Part shown: in pieces, positions 10,333-17,600 of the stretch
How positions within the stretch are numbered: position 1 is the stretch's first letter
Layout: every line of letters begins with the position of its first letter
From: Candidatus Planktophila sp.
GTDB taxonomy: Bacteria; Actinomycetota; Actinomycetes; Nanopelagicales; Nanopelagicaceae
DNA length: 64,000 nucleotides
Assembly (NCBI GenBank): GCA_030681675.1
Contig: JAUXRP010000003.1
Coordinates: 62,001 to 126,000, forward strand
Reading direction: 5' to 3'
Made by a program: the position numbers and the translations under genes
Notes under the pieces: model-generated
What the model was told of the DNA's origin: nothing
Seen by the model: the letters and a program-made list of their open reading frames with translations, nothing else
Databases searched by the model: none

Positions 10333-10979
10333 TACGCTTTTCCTCCGAATACTTGACCATCAGATGTTGCAATGTGATCGATGAAGCCGTATGCCTTCGC
10401 ATCTTCGGCGTTAAACCAGTTGTCACGATCAGAATCGATAAGAATCTTTTCGAGAGTTTGGCCTGTGTGCTTTGCATTAATTTCAGCCATTGTTCGCTTG
10501 GTAATCGCCATCTGCTCGGCTTGAATTCGAATATCTGTAGCCGTTCCACCGATGCCGCCAAGTGGTTGGTGCATCAAGATGCGAGCATTAGCTGTTGCAA
10601 ATCGCTTTCCAGGTGCACCAGCAGTAAGCAGGAACTGACCCATCGATGCTGCGATTCCCATTCCAACTGTTGCAATATCGTTTGTAACGTATTGCATTGT
10701 GTCGTAAATGGCCATACCGGCAGTAACCGATCCACCAGGTGAGTTGACGTACAAATAAATATCTTTATTTGAATCTTCGGCAGCTAGAAGCAGAATCTGC
10801 GCGCAAATTGCATTGGCCATATCATCTCGAACTTCACCGGCTAGGAAAATAATGCGCTCGCGAAGCAGGCGGTTATAGACCTGATCATCTAAGCCAATCA
10901 TGCCGATGTTTGACGAGCGAGCTTGTATCTGTCCAACTTGTGGGCTAAGAAAATCCACGGGTCTTCCTTCCGGTTGCAT
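10332..10979 (-). CDS. clpP1: ATP-dependent Clp protease proteolytic subunit (ClpP1)
   Basis: First of the two clpP genes. With the ATG at base 10979 the product is 215 residues and carries Ser112 (GIAASMG), His137 (ILMHQPL) and Asp186 (SDRDNWF). An in-frame TTG at base 11006 would add nine residues. The ATG is preferred because ClpP propeptides are short, although only a weak AGG lies eight bases before it. The 99-base gap to tig holds a ClgR-like sequence, in keeping with ClgR control of clpP1P2 known in other actinobacteria. Confidence 0.95.
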   Translation of the reverse strand: MQPEGRPVDFLSPQVGQIQARSSNIGMIGLDDQVYNRLLRERIIFLAGEVRDDMANAICAQILLLAAEDSNKDIYLYVNSPGGSVTAGMAIYDTMQYVTNDIATVGMGIAASMGQFLLTAGAPGKRFATANARILMHQPLGGIGGTATDIRIQAEQMAITKRTMAEINAKHTGQTLEKILIDSDRDNWFNAEDAKAYGFIDHIATSDGQVFGGKA

Positions 10980-11060
10980 GTTTAATACCTGTAGTGAGGC
11001 TAACAATGTTGCGCACTAAATGCTTCCCACATTGATGAAAAAGGAGCGTGATACGCCTTA

Positions 11061-11078
11061 TGTTCGCTTAGGGCTAAA
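11061..11078. promoter_or_regulatory. Candidate ClgR-type operator upstream of clpP1
   Basis: Reading the plus strand, TGTTCGCTTAGGGCTAAA fits the actinobacterial ClgR consensus as I remember it (WNNWCGCYNANRGCGWWS) at 16 of 18 positions; it differs at the last G of GCG and at the final S. It lies about 80 bases upstream of the chosen clpP1 start in the tig-clpP1 gap. No clgR gene is in this window, so the role is inferred from family knowledge. Confidence 0.35.
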
Positions 11079-11105
11079 GCCCATCTGTTAGAAGCAATTC
11101 GAGAA

Positions 11106-12401
11106 TTAAGCCTCGTCCACCACATCAGCGAGTTCGGTCTTTGGGCGAAGTGCCTCAAGATCGATCACATTGCCCGATGCATCTTTTACGGTGATTCGGC
11201 CCAAAACTGAGGCCAAAGCTTTGGCACGAGTTACCTCGGCGACTAACTGTGAAATTTGCCCGGCTTTTTGCAACTCTTCTGCAAACTGCTGCGGAGCCAT
11301 TCCATATCGCTGTGACGTACGGACTAAATACTCAGTTAGTTCGATTTCAGTAACTTGAACATCTTCGGTCGCCACAATCGCATCGAGTAAGAAATCCGAC
11401 TTAAGTGATGAACGGACCTGGCCATCGACCTCTGCGCGATGTTCGGCATCCTCCAAACGACCTTCACCTTCAAGGTGTTGGGTAACTTCAAGCTCAACCA
11501 AATTATCTGGAACGGGAATATCTAGGTCGGCCAAAAGTTTTTCAACTAAGCGATCACGGGCTTGAGCTCCTTGTTCCATCTTCTTTACCCGACCAAGACG
11601 CTCAACAAAATCGCTCTTGAGTTCGGCCAAGGTATCGAATTCGGATGCAAGTTTGGCAAATGCATCATCTACCGGTGGAAGTTCGCGCTCTTTAACCGCT
11701 TTGACTCTCGCTTCAACTTCTCCTTTTTCGCCTTCGGCTTGGCCAACAAGTTGAGATTCGAATTTCTTAACCTCTCCCGCAGACATTCCAATCAAAATCT
11801 CATCCAAGCCTTCAATCATGCGATCTGAACCGACTTCGTATGAAATATCGTTCGCCTGTCCGCCCTCGACAGATTCACCATTAATTGATGCATCCATATC
11901 CAGGGTTGCGAAGTCGCCTTTAACAATTGCACGCTCTACCGTCGTTAATGTTCCAAAACGTGTGCGCAGTGATTCAATCTGCTCGTCAACATCTGCATCG
12001 GATACGACAACGTCATCGACTTCAATGGTGATTGTTGAAAAATCCGGCAATGTAACTTCAGGGCGAACATCAACTTCAACGCTAAATGCAAGTTTTTCAT
12101 TATCGACAAACTCTTTAACATCGACAACTGGGCGACCAATAACTGCTACTGAATGCTCCTGCGCCGCTTTGCCGTAGAAATCTGGAAGTGCGGCATTGAG
12201 CGCCTCATCCAAAACTGTTCCTCGACCAACGCGCTGGTCGATCATCGCTGCTGGCACTTTTCCTTTACGAAAGCCCGGAATATTTACCTGTGTGGCAATC
12301 TTCTTATAAGCATCTGCTACATGTGAGCTCATCTCGCTAAATTCAATCTCAATATCAAGACGTACTCGAGTTGGAGAAAGTGTCTCAACGATGCTTTTCA
12401 C
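11106..12401 (-). CDS. tig: Trigger factor (ribosome-associated chaperone, peptidyl-prolyl isomerase)
   Basis: Trigger factor binds the ribosome exit tunnel and shields nascent chains. The 431-residue product has the ribosome-binding signature GFRKGKVP near residues 43-50, an FKBP-like isomerase domain at about 160-240 (VVKGDFATLDMD onward) and an alpha-helical C-terminal domain. Length is normal for the family. It lies upstream of clpP1-clpP2-clpX on the same strand, the classic tig-clp neighbourhood, but the 126-base gap to the clpP1 ATG probably contains a separate promoter. Confidence 0.97.
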   Translation of the reverse strand: MKSIVETLSPTRVRLDIEIEFSEMSSHVADAYKKIATQVNIPGFRKGKVPAAMIDQRVGRGTVLDEALNAALPDFYGKAAQEHSVAVIGRPVVDVKEFVDNEKLAFSVEVDVRPEVTLPDFSTITIEVDDVVVSDADVDEQIESLRTRFGTLTTVERAIVKGDFATLDMDASINGESVEGGQANDISYEVGSDRMIEGLDEILIGMSAGEVKKFESQLVGQAEGEKGEVEARVKAVKERELPPVDDAFAKLASEFDTLAELKSDFVERLGRVKKMEQGAQARDRLVEKLLADLDIPVPDNLVELEVTQHLEGEGRLEDAEHRAEVDGQVRSSLKSDFLLDAIVATEDVQVTEIELTEYLVRTSQRYGMAPQQFAEELQKAGQISQLVAEVTRAKALASVLGRITVKDASGNVIDLEALRPKTELADVVDEA

Positions 12402-12439
12402 GGATACTCCTAAATAAGTTATTAAAAAGTAAAAAGAAC

Positions 12440-12515
12440 TGGTCGGGGCGGGGAGATTCGAACTCCCGGTCTCCTGCTCCCAAAGCAGGCGCGCTAGCCA
12501 CTACGCTACGCCCCG
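12440..12515 (-). tRNA. tRNA-Pro (anticodon TGG)
   Basis: On the minus strand the acceptor arms CGGGGCG and CGCCCCG pair, a T arm with TTCGAAT is present, and the anticodon arm is CCTGC-TTTGGGA-GCAGG with loop anticodon TGG. Discriminator A at base 12443 is followed by an encoded CCA (bases 12442-12440). It starts 38 bases beyond the tig start codon, on the same strand. Confidence 0.97.
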
Positions 12516-12590
12516 AGGCGCAATGCAGGAGTCTAGACGAGATTTCACTCATCACTTACCGACCCAGTATCTTTAGCCTCTACTCACCCT

Positions 12591-12664
12591 GCGGGTGTAG
12601 CTCAATGGTAGAGCCCCAGCCTTCCAAGCTGGCCATGCCGGTTCGATCCCGGTCACCCGCTCCA
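12591..12664 (+). tRNA. tRNA-Gly (anticodon TCC)
   Basis: Acceptor GCGGGTG pairs with CACCCGC. The D arm is GCTC-AATGGTA-GAGC, the anticodon arm is CCAGC-CTTCCAA-GCTGG (anticodon TCC), and the T loop is TTCGATC. Discriminator T at 12661 is followed by an encoded CCA. It is divergent from tRNA-Pro, 75 bases away. Confidence 0.97.
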
Positions 12665-12711
12665 TAGTTTTCAAGCGGTGAGTCCATTTTCTTAACTAAC
12701 CGCCTTCCACA

Positions 12712-14034
12712 TTAGCGGTAATACTTTCTTCCTAAGGACTGATCACCCAGGCCATCGCATGTTCCAGTCCCCACCAGGACAGACATAGTTTTTTCGCTGA
12801 TGAGATTTACCCGTACCGATTGTTGGGAACTCGACCAACAATGAGTTGCCCCAATAGTGATGTCTGAGGGCTTTTTCCATGTGCTCGCATTTGAAGAGAC
12901 CATCATTTGGGTAGGTGCACCAGATGCATTGAGTCCGCCTATCCGAACAATTCCACTTGCATCAAGCGAGAACATAATTTGAGATTGATAGGCACCGTCA
13001 TATACCAAACGATCATTTTCAGTGCTCTCGCTTATAAACCACATGCCGTCGGTAGTGCCGGGAACTCCTTGCGAAATACTCCCGCAGCCTGTGCCTGGAA
13101 TTGGATTAGAGCCGGGTGCGCCTAATTTTGCTAACCAAATAGATTTTTTATCCGAAGAATAAAACTCATAAGGACAAACGCTATGAAGTGCGTTGCTGTT
13201 TGAGAAGTGTGATTGGACAATAAATTTATTAGTAACAGCAGCATTATCAACCCAGAAGTCAAATGCAACACTTGTTTCGCCGAGTTTATACCAACCTAAC
13301 TGCTCGCCCGCTTTTACTGGCGTCGCTTTAACAGCTTGTCCGGCACTGCTATTGGATGGTTCAGAAGGAACCACACCTGCGACTTTTCCAACGACACCCT
13401 TTATATGAAAAAACTTTACTGAGATTCCGCAACTCGCTTCAAAATATAACGAGTACTCCGGCTTATATGTATCAGATGAACCCGGAGGTTTGTAATAACT
13501 TGCCGAAGTTAGAGTCATATCGATTGGCGCAAAGATGGGAAGCTCTTGTCCTGCAAATTCTGTCGCAGGGTGCACATATGATCGAACTGCAATTACTCCG
13601 CCGGATCCCGTCTGTTCTCCAATTGGAGTGACAACGCGAACATATTTTGGATCAATAAAGTTATAAGTAAACTCAGGGGTTTTAGTACATGAGTTTTCCG
13701 GAGAACTAATGGGTGCAGGAGTATTAGTTTGTGAATCAGGGGATTTAGATGGTGAAGGTGTATTTAACGGCGTTCTGCTACTGTGCTGTGGCGTTGGCTT
13801 AGATTTCACCAATAACTGCCAAATCTTCTTAGCTCCAACTTTCTTACAGATCACAGTTCTGCCAGGTCCATCGCCTCGTTGCTGATTCACTTTGGCGCAA
13901 GACGAGCCGACTAGTGATTTGGCTTGAACCGACGGCGCTATGGCAATCAAGAATCCGACAGATAGAATGAAAACCAATGTGGAAGTCGATGCGCGGAGGT
14001 ATTTCACATGATGAGTGAAGCAGTGGAATGACAT
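12712..14034 (-). CDS. Secreted protein with Ser/Thr/Pro linker; possible degenerate M23-like domain
   Basis: The 440-residue product has a Sec signal peptide (hydrophobic residues about 19-36, cleavage after SVQA), a short Cys-containing domain (KSLVGSSCAK to about residue 72) and a Ser/Thr/Pro-rich linker (about 76-112). A larger domain follows. Its middle (PIFAPIDMTLTSASYY, FFHIKGV, GEQLGWYKLG) resembles the beta-barrel layout of M23 peptidase-like domains, but I see no complete HxxxD and HxH metal set, so activity is doubtful. The C-terminal 130 residues look like a separate lipocalin-like or beta-rich module with Cys pairs. Function is unknown; export is well supported. Confidence 0.7.
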   Translation of the reverse strand: MSFHCFTHHVKYLRASTSTLVFILSVGFLIAIAPSVQAKSLVGSSCAKVNQQRGDGPGRTVICKKVGAKKIWQLLVKSKPTPQHSSRTPLNTPSPSKSPDSQTNTPAPISSPENSCTKTPEFTYNFIDPKYVRVVTPIGEQTGSGGVIAVRSYVHPATEFAGQELPIFAPIDMTLTSASYYKPPGSSDTYKPEYSLYFEASCGISVKFFHIKGVVGKVAGVVPSEPSNSSAGQAVKATPVKAGEQLGWYKLGETSVAFDFWVDNAAVTNKFIVQSHFSNSNALHSVCPYEFYSSDKKSIWLAKLGAPGSNPIPGTGCGSISQGVPGTTDGMWFISESTENDRLVYDGAYQSQIMFSLDASGIVRIGGLNASGAPTQMMVSSNASTWKKPSDITIGATHCWSSSQQSVRVNLISEKTMSVLVGTGTCDGLGDQSLGRKYYR

Positions 14035-14153
14035 TTATTCAACCCATGGGGAATTGAATGCAGTGAATCTGAAGTTAAATCAGTAGAAAATAAATCCCCT
14101 GACAGCAAATCGGAGGAAAGTCAGGAGTTAAAAAGGACTAGTAACTACTAAGA

Positions 14154-14192
14154 AATAGCTAGCTCAGGGTGCTCTGGGCTAGCTATTTTTTT
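14154..14192 (+). terminator. Rho-independent terminator reading on the plus strand
   Basis: A 14-bp stem (arms at 14154-14167 and 14174-14187, one G-T pair, loop GGTGCT) runs straight into seven T (14186-14192). On the minus strand the hairpin is followed by TTTCTT, so it could also weakly end the collagen-like gene. No plus-strand gene is visible just upstream. Confidence 0.75.
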
Positions 14193-14237
14193 AATGAGTA
14201 CTTTTCTTAAAGCTAATTAGCCATCGAAGCAGCACCA

Positions 14238-15353
14238 CTAGCCGATTGTCCCTACAAGAATTTGAGTACTTATTCCGCTCGCGGCAATACTTGCAGCTCC
14301 ATTTGCACCTGAAGTTAAGGTCACAATAAGTGAATATGAACTCGTAGTCGATGCACCATTTAAAACCACATCTGCGATTATCGAGACTGTCGATCTATTG
14401 CCACCGGAGTAGATGCTTCCGTATGCCACTGAATACGAACTACTAATTACCGGATTGTCTCCGGAAGAAGATAGCGACATGCCCAATCCATAAGTGAATA
14501 CCGATGAATTGGCATCATAGGTATTTATCAACAATCGAACAATGTAACTCTTTCCAGCTGCAAAAGTTCCGAAAGAGTCAGAGGCTTTAGTACTTCCAGC
14601 GATTCCCGCCAAATTTCCTGTAAACGCGATAGAAGTGAATTTGGCAGTTGAAATTCCTGCAGAACCGGTCAATCCTGTATCTCCTTTGACGCCTGCTGCA
14701 CCATTTGCACCAGGTGTTCCATTTGCACCTGCTATGCCAGAGACGCCATTTGAACCTGCAAGACCGGCAACTCCATTTGCACCGGTCGCACCTGGCGTTC
14801 CATTTAATCCAGCATCACCCTTACCTCCGGCTACACCACTTGCACCTTGTGCACCAGTAGTTCCAGCCGATCCAATTAGTCCTGCAGCGCCGGTTAGTCC
14901 TGTATCGCCTTTTGCTCCTGGATTTCCTGTTGCACCTGTCGCACCGGTTGAGCCCGTTGAGCCACGATCTCCAGTTGCTCCACTTAAGCCACGATCTCCA
15001 GTTGCTCCCCTTGCACCAACTGCACCTACTGCTCCGGTTGCTCCGGCTAAACCTGTAATTGGTGCCACTCTATTTTTAGATTCAGAAGTTTTGAGAGATG
15101 TTGCAACTTTCCATGCACCTTTTGTTTTTGGTCCGTATAGATTTGCATTCTTTATATCGATATAGAGATCGCCATCTATCCCGATTGATTTTGTAGGAAT
15201 TCCACTTCCGCTAAGGATTGTGTTGAGTGTTTGTGAAGTAGCGCGCCCAGCTTTTTTAACAGTGACGGATGTTTTAGCAGCAGATTCTGCACCTTGCATT
15301 GTGAAGAGAGTGATCGCAAGTGAAATTGCAATAGTTTTACTACGAGTGCTCAT
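14238..15353 (-). CDS. Secreted collagen-like (Gly-X-Y repeat) protein
   Basis: With the ATG at 15353 the product is 371 residues with a typical signal peptide (MSTRSKTIAI start, cleavage near GAESAA). After a globular stretch of about 75 residues, residues 101-233 form 44 uninterrupted Gly-X-Y triplets with recurring GAT, GDR, GLT and GDT units. A 138-residue Ser/Gly-rich beta-type C-terminal domain follows. Triplets with Asp/Lys/Arg but few Pro are typical of bacterial collagens that form triple helices without hydroxyproline. The frame is open 50 codons further upstream, but that extension has no signal-peptide character and would bury the real one. A cell-surface or extracellular fibre role is inferred. 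Confidence 0.88.
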   Translation of the reverse strand: MSTRSKTIAISLAITLFTMQGAESAAKTSVTVKKAGRATSQTLNTILSGSGIPTKSIGIDGDLYIDIKNANLYGPKTKGAWKVATSLKTSESKNRVAPITGLAGATGAVGAVGARGATGDRGLSGATGDRGSTGSTGATGATGNPGAKGDTGLTGAAGLIGSAGTTGAQGASGVAGGKGDAGLNGTPGATGANGVAGLAGSNGVSGIAGANGTPGANGAAGVKGDTGLTGSAGISTAKFTSIAFTGNLAGIAGSTKASDSFGTFAAGKSYIVRLLINTYDANSSVFTYGLGMSLSSSGDNPVISSSYSVAYGSIYSGGNRSTVSIIADVVLNGASTTSSYSLIVTLTSGANGAASIAASGISTQILVGTIG

Positions 15354-15614
15354 GGGGAAATTCCATTTCTCTATACTGGGAATGAACTGTCTTTCAGTGT
15401 GACCTTCGCGACATTCCCCAGAAATAAGGGTTTCCCAGCGAGAAATTCCGCGTATGCGACGGGTGTCCCCCATTGATACAGCCCGCGTCAAGGAATTATT
15501 CACATAGAGTTTTAAGCATGAATTACTAACATCTTCAGCATCAAGGAGTTAATTAGGGGTAGTCGATGACGAGGGGTCACTGGCGGTTCCAATAGAAGAA
15601 AGGTAGACATTAAA

Positions 15615-16361
15615 ATGTCATCAAACAAGAAGATTGCGGCAGTTGTTTTAACAACAGCCGCACTTTCAATTGGCTCGGTTGGGATTGCAACTGCATCTCA
15701 AGCTAAGTCAACTTCAGTTCGTACAACTATTACTAAGACCACGGTTAATGCATTTGCTAACCCAATGGCAGGACAGATGATGGGTAATCGAGAGAGTGAA
15801 TTTAAGAGCATTCTCGCAGGGCTTGTAACTAAGGGAACAATTACTCAAGCACAGTCAGATGCGATCACTGCAGCAGTAACTGCTGCTCGAGTTGCTCATG
15901 ATGCGAATCGTAATGCAAATTCTGCAGTTAATAGTGCACGTCGAGAAGCGCATGAGGCGCTAATCGCCACAACTATTGGCATTGATGCAGCGACAATCAA
16001 GTCACGCCTTGCTGCCGGTGAAACACTCGGCGCAATTGCAGGTGCAAAGAAATCTGCGTTGATTACTGCACTAGTTGCAGAGGCGACCAAAGCAATTGAT
16101 GCCGCTGTTACTGCAGGTAAAATGACTGCAGCGCAAGCAACAAATCTTAAGACAGGTCTTACTGCCCGCATCACCGTTGCAATCGATTCAGTTCGAGGCG
16201 CAATGGGTTCTGGCATGGGCGGAACTGGCATGGGCGGAACTGGCATGGGCGGAACTGGCATGGGCGGAACTGGCATGGGCGGTTTTGGACATGGAGATAT
16301 GGATGGCGGTCGCGGACATGGTGACATGAATGGCGGTCGCGGTATGGGAATGAGGCCTTAA
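15615..16361 (+). CDS. Secreted helical protein with Gly/Met-rich repeat tail
   Basis: The 248-residue product has a signal peptide (residues 1-30, ending ATASQA). An Ala-rich helical region follows, containing the pattern LVTKGTITQAQSDAI and later SRLAAGETLGAIAG...AVTAGKMTAAQATNL. That pattern (a KGxITxxQAD-like helix pair) is common in secreted Gram-positive proteins of the DUF2680 type, so this may be a distant relative. The C-terminus is GMGGT repeats followed by Gly/His/Asp/Arg/Met units (GHGDM). A GAAAGG-like RBS lies upstream. It is divergent from the collagen-like gene and ends in a strong terminator. Function unknown. Confidence 0.82.
   Translation: MSSNKKIAAVVLTTAALSIGSVGIATASQAKSTSVRTTITKTTVNAFANPMAGQMMGNRESEFKSILAGLVTKGTITQAQSDAITAAVTAARVAHDANRNANSAVNSARREAHEALIATTIGIDAATIKSRLAAGETLGAIAGAKKSALITALVAEATKAIDAAVTAGKMTAAQATNLKTGLTARITVAIDSVRGAMGSGMGGTGMGGTGMGGTGMGGTGMGGFGHGDMDGGRGHGDMNGGRGMGMRP
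16212..16283 (+). repeat. 15-bp in-frame tandem repeat (GMGGT-coding)
   Basis: The unit GGCATGGGCGGAACT occurs four times in perfect head-to-tail copies (16212-16271), followed by a partial fifth (16272-16283). It encodes GMGGT and keeps frame, so copy-number change would alter tail length without breaking the protein. Confidence 0.95.
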
Positions 16362-16394
16362 AGCTCTGAAAAATGTAACCTCCTCCTAAGGGTG

Positions 16395-16435
16395 AAAACC
16401 CGCCACGTGTTCAATCACGTGGCGGGTTTTCTTTT
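16395..16435 (+). terminator. Rho-independent terminator
   Basis: A perfect 15-bp inverted repeat (AAAACCCGCCACGTG at 16395-16409, its complement at 16416-16430, loop TTCAAT) is followed by CTTTTTCTT. It closes the gene for the Gly/Met-tail protein. Confidence 0.93.
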
Positions 16436-16465
16436 TCTTGTGCGGGTTAATGGCAGGATGCAGGT

Positions 16466-16921
16466 ATGAGGATTCATATCGGCAGCGACCATGCCGGACT
16501 TGAACTTAAAGCTGCGCTCGTTGAATATCTTGAATCAAAAGGTCATAGCGTTACAGATCATGGCCCTTTTGAATTTGATGCAGTTGATGATTATCCCGAT
16601 TTTTGTATTCCAGCTGCGATTGCAACGGTGGCAGATTCAGGTTCACTCGGAATCGTCTTAGGTGGCTCAGGCAACGGTGAGCAAATAGCTGCTAATAAAG
16701 TTAAAGGCGTTCGCGCAGCCCTTGCATGGAGTATTGAAACTGCTCAGCTTGCTAAAGAGCATAACAATGCAAATGTGGTTGGAATCGGTGGGAGAATGCA
16801 TTCAGTAGCGGAATGTAAAGGGATTATCGATGCTTTTATTGAGACACCATTTTCTAATGATGAACGACATATTCGACGCATAAATAAAATTACAAAGTAC
16901 GAAGATACATCAAGTCTGTAA
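16466..16921 (+). CDS. rpiB: Ribose-5-phosphate isomerase B
   Basis: The enzyme interconverts ribose-5-phosphate and ribulose-5-phosphate in the pentose phosphate pathway. The 151-residue product starts MRIHIGSDHAGLELK, the RpiB/LacAB signature, with a GGSGNGEQIAANKVKG loop near residues 70-85 and the HNNANVVGIGGR segment. Length matches the family. Its 3' end overlaps that of the convergent trmB gene by 32 bases. Confidence 0.96.
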   Translation: MRIHIGSDHAGLELKAALVEYLESKGHSVTDHGPFEFDAVDDYPDFCIPAAIATVADSGSLGIVLGGSGNGEQIAANKVKGVRAALAWSIETAQLAKEHNNANVVGIGGRMHSVAECKGIIDAFIETPFSNDERHIRRINKITKYEDTSSL

Positions 16922-17552
16922 CTCGGTGATTTTTGTCAATCCCTTGTCCTTCAAAGCGAGTTACGGGGCGCCACTCAGGTTTATCGATTACTCCCCCGCT
17001 AAATCGAGATGATGAACTAAAAACAATCTGCATCGACTCGGCATAAGGTACCCAATCGGTTGCTAAATGAAAGTATCCGCCTATTTTTAGCTTAGATGAA
17101 ACGAGCTCCAGAAAAGCTGGTGTAACTATTCGACGCTTGTGGTGTTTGGATTTTGGCCATGGATCTGGGAAATAGAGATGCACGCCATCAAGGCTTTCAT
17201 CGCCGATCATGTAAGGCAGAATTATATGTACGTCATCTTCAATGACTTTTATATTAGTGATCGCTTGCTCCTGAATTCGAGTCAAGAGTTTGCCAATTCC
17301 TGGAGGATGAAGGTCTACGGCTAAATAAGCGTCTTGTGGAGAATTTGCAGCCATGATTGCCGTAGCTTCGCCCATTCCAAAGCCAATCTCCATGATAATT
17401 TTTTGAGCCTCTGGAAATATCGCTTGCAGATCCAAAATTTTATTCTCGACTGGTATTCCGTGAATCTCTTGCAGTAAACTTTTTGCAGCCCTTTGAGCCT
17501 CTGTAATTCGAGTACCTCGAATACTGTAACTGCGAATTGAAGGGCGTTCCAT
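16890..17552 (-). CDS. trmB: tRNA (guanine-N7-)-methyltransferase
   Basis: This SAM-dependent enzyme makes m7G46 in the tRNA variable loop. The 220-residue product carries the SAM-binding segment IIMEIGFGMGEATAIMA, the LAVDLHPPGIGKLL segment and the catalytic-region motif YFPDPWPKSKHHKRRI, all diagnostic of TrmB. It is convergent with rpiB (overlapping ends) and divergent from pepN with a 48-base gap. Confidence 0.96.
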   Translation of the reverse strand: MERPSIRSYSIRGTRITEAQRAAKSLLQEIHGIPVENKILDLQAIFPEAQKIIMEIGFGMGEATAIMAANSPQDAYLAVDLHPPGIGKLLTRIQEQAITNIKVIEDDVHIILPYMIGDESLDGVHLYFPDPWPKSKHHKRRIVTPAFLELVSSKLKIGGYFHLATDWVPYAESMQIVFSSSSRFSGGVIDKPEWRPVTRFEGQGIDKNHRVTDLMYLRTL

Positions 17553-17600
17553 GGGGCAAGAGTGTCATGGTTGGCTTGATACCTACAAAAGGAGCTAAAA

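Noticed and set aside
12712-14034. Active M23 endopeptidase call for the secreted protein
   Set aside because: The beta-barrel-like layout is suggestive, but the full HxxxD and HxH zinc ligands are not visible.
14635-15165. Plus-strand 176-residue Pro/Ala-rich frame opposite the collagen-like gene
   Set aside because: It is the antisense image of the Gly-X-Y repeats (complement of GGx codons gives Pro/Ala) and has no family features or RBS.
15354-15503. 50-codon upstream extension of the collagen-like gene
   Set aside because: It would bury a perfect signal peptide inside the protein, and the extra residues are charged and not conserved-looking.
16212-16283. Possible CRISPR array
   Set aside because: The units are 15 bp, contiguous and in frame, without spacers; they encode a protein repeat.
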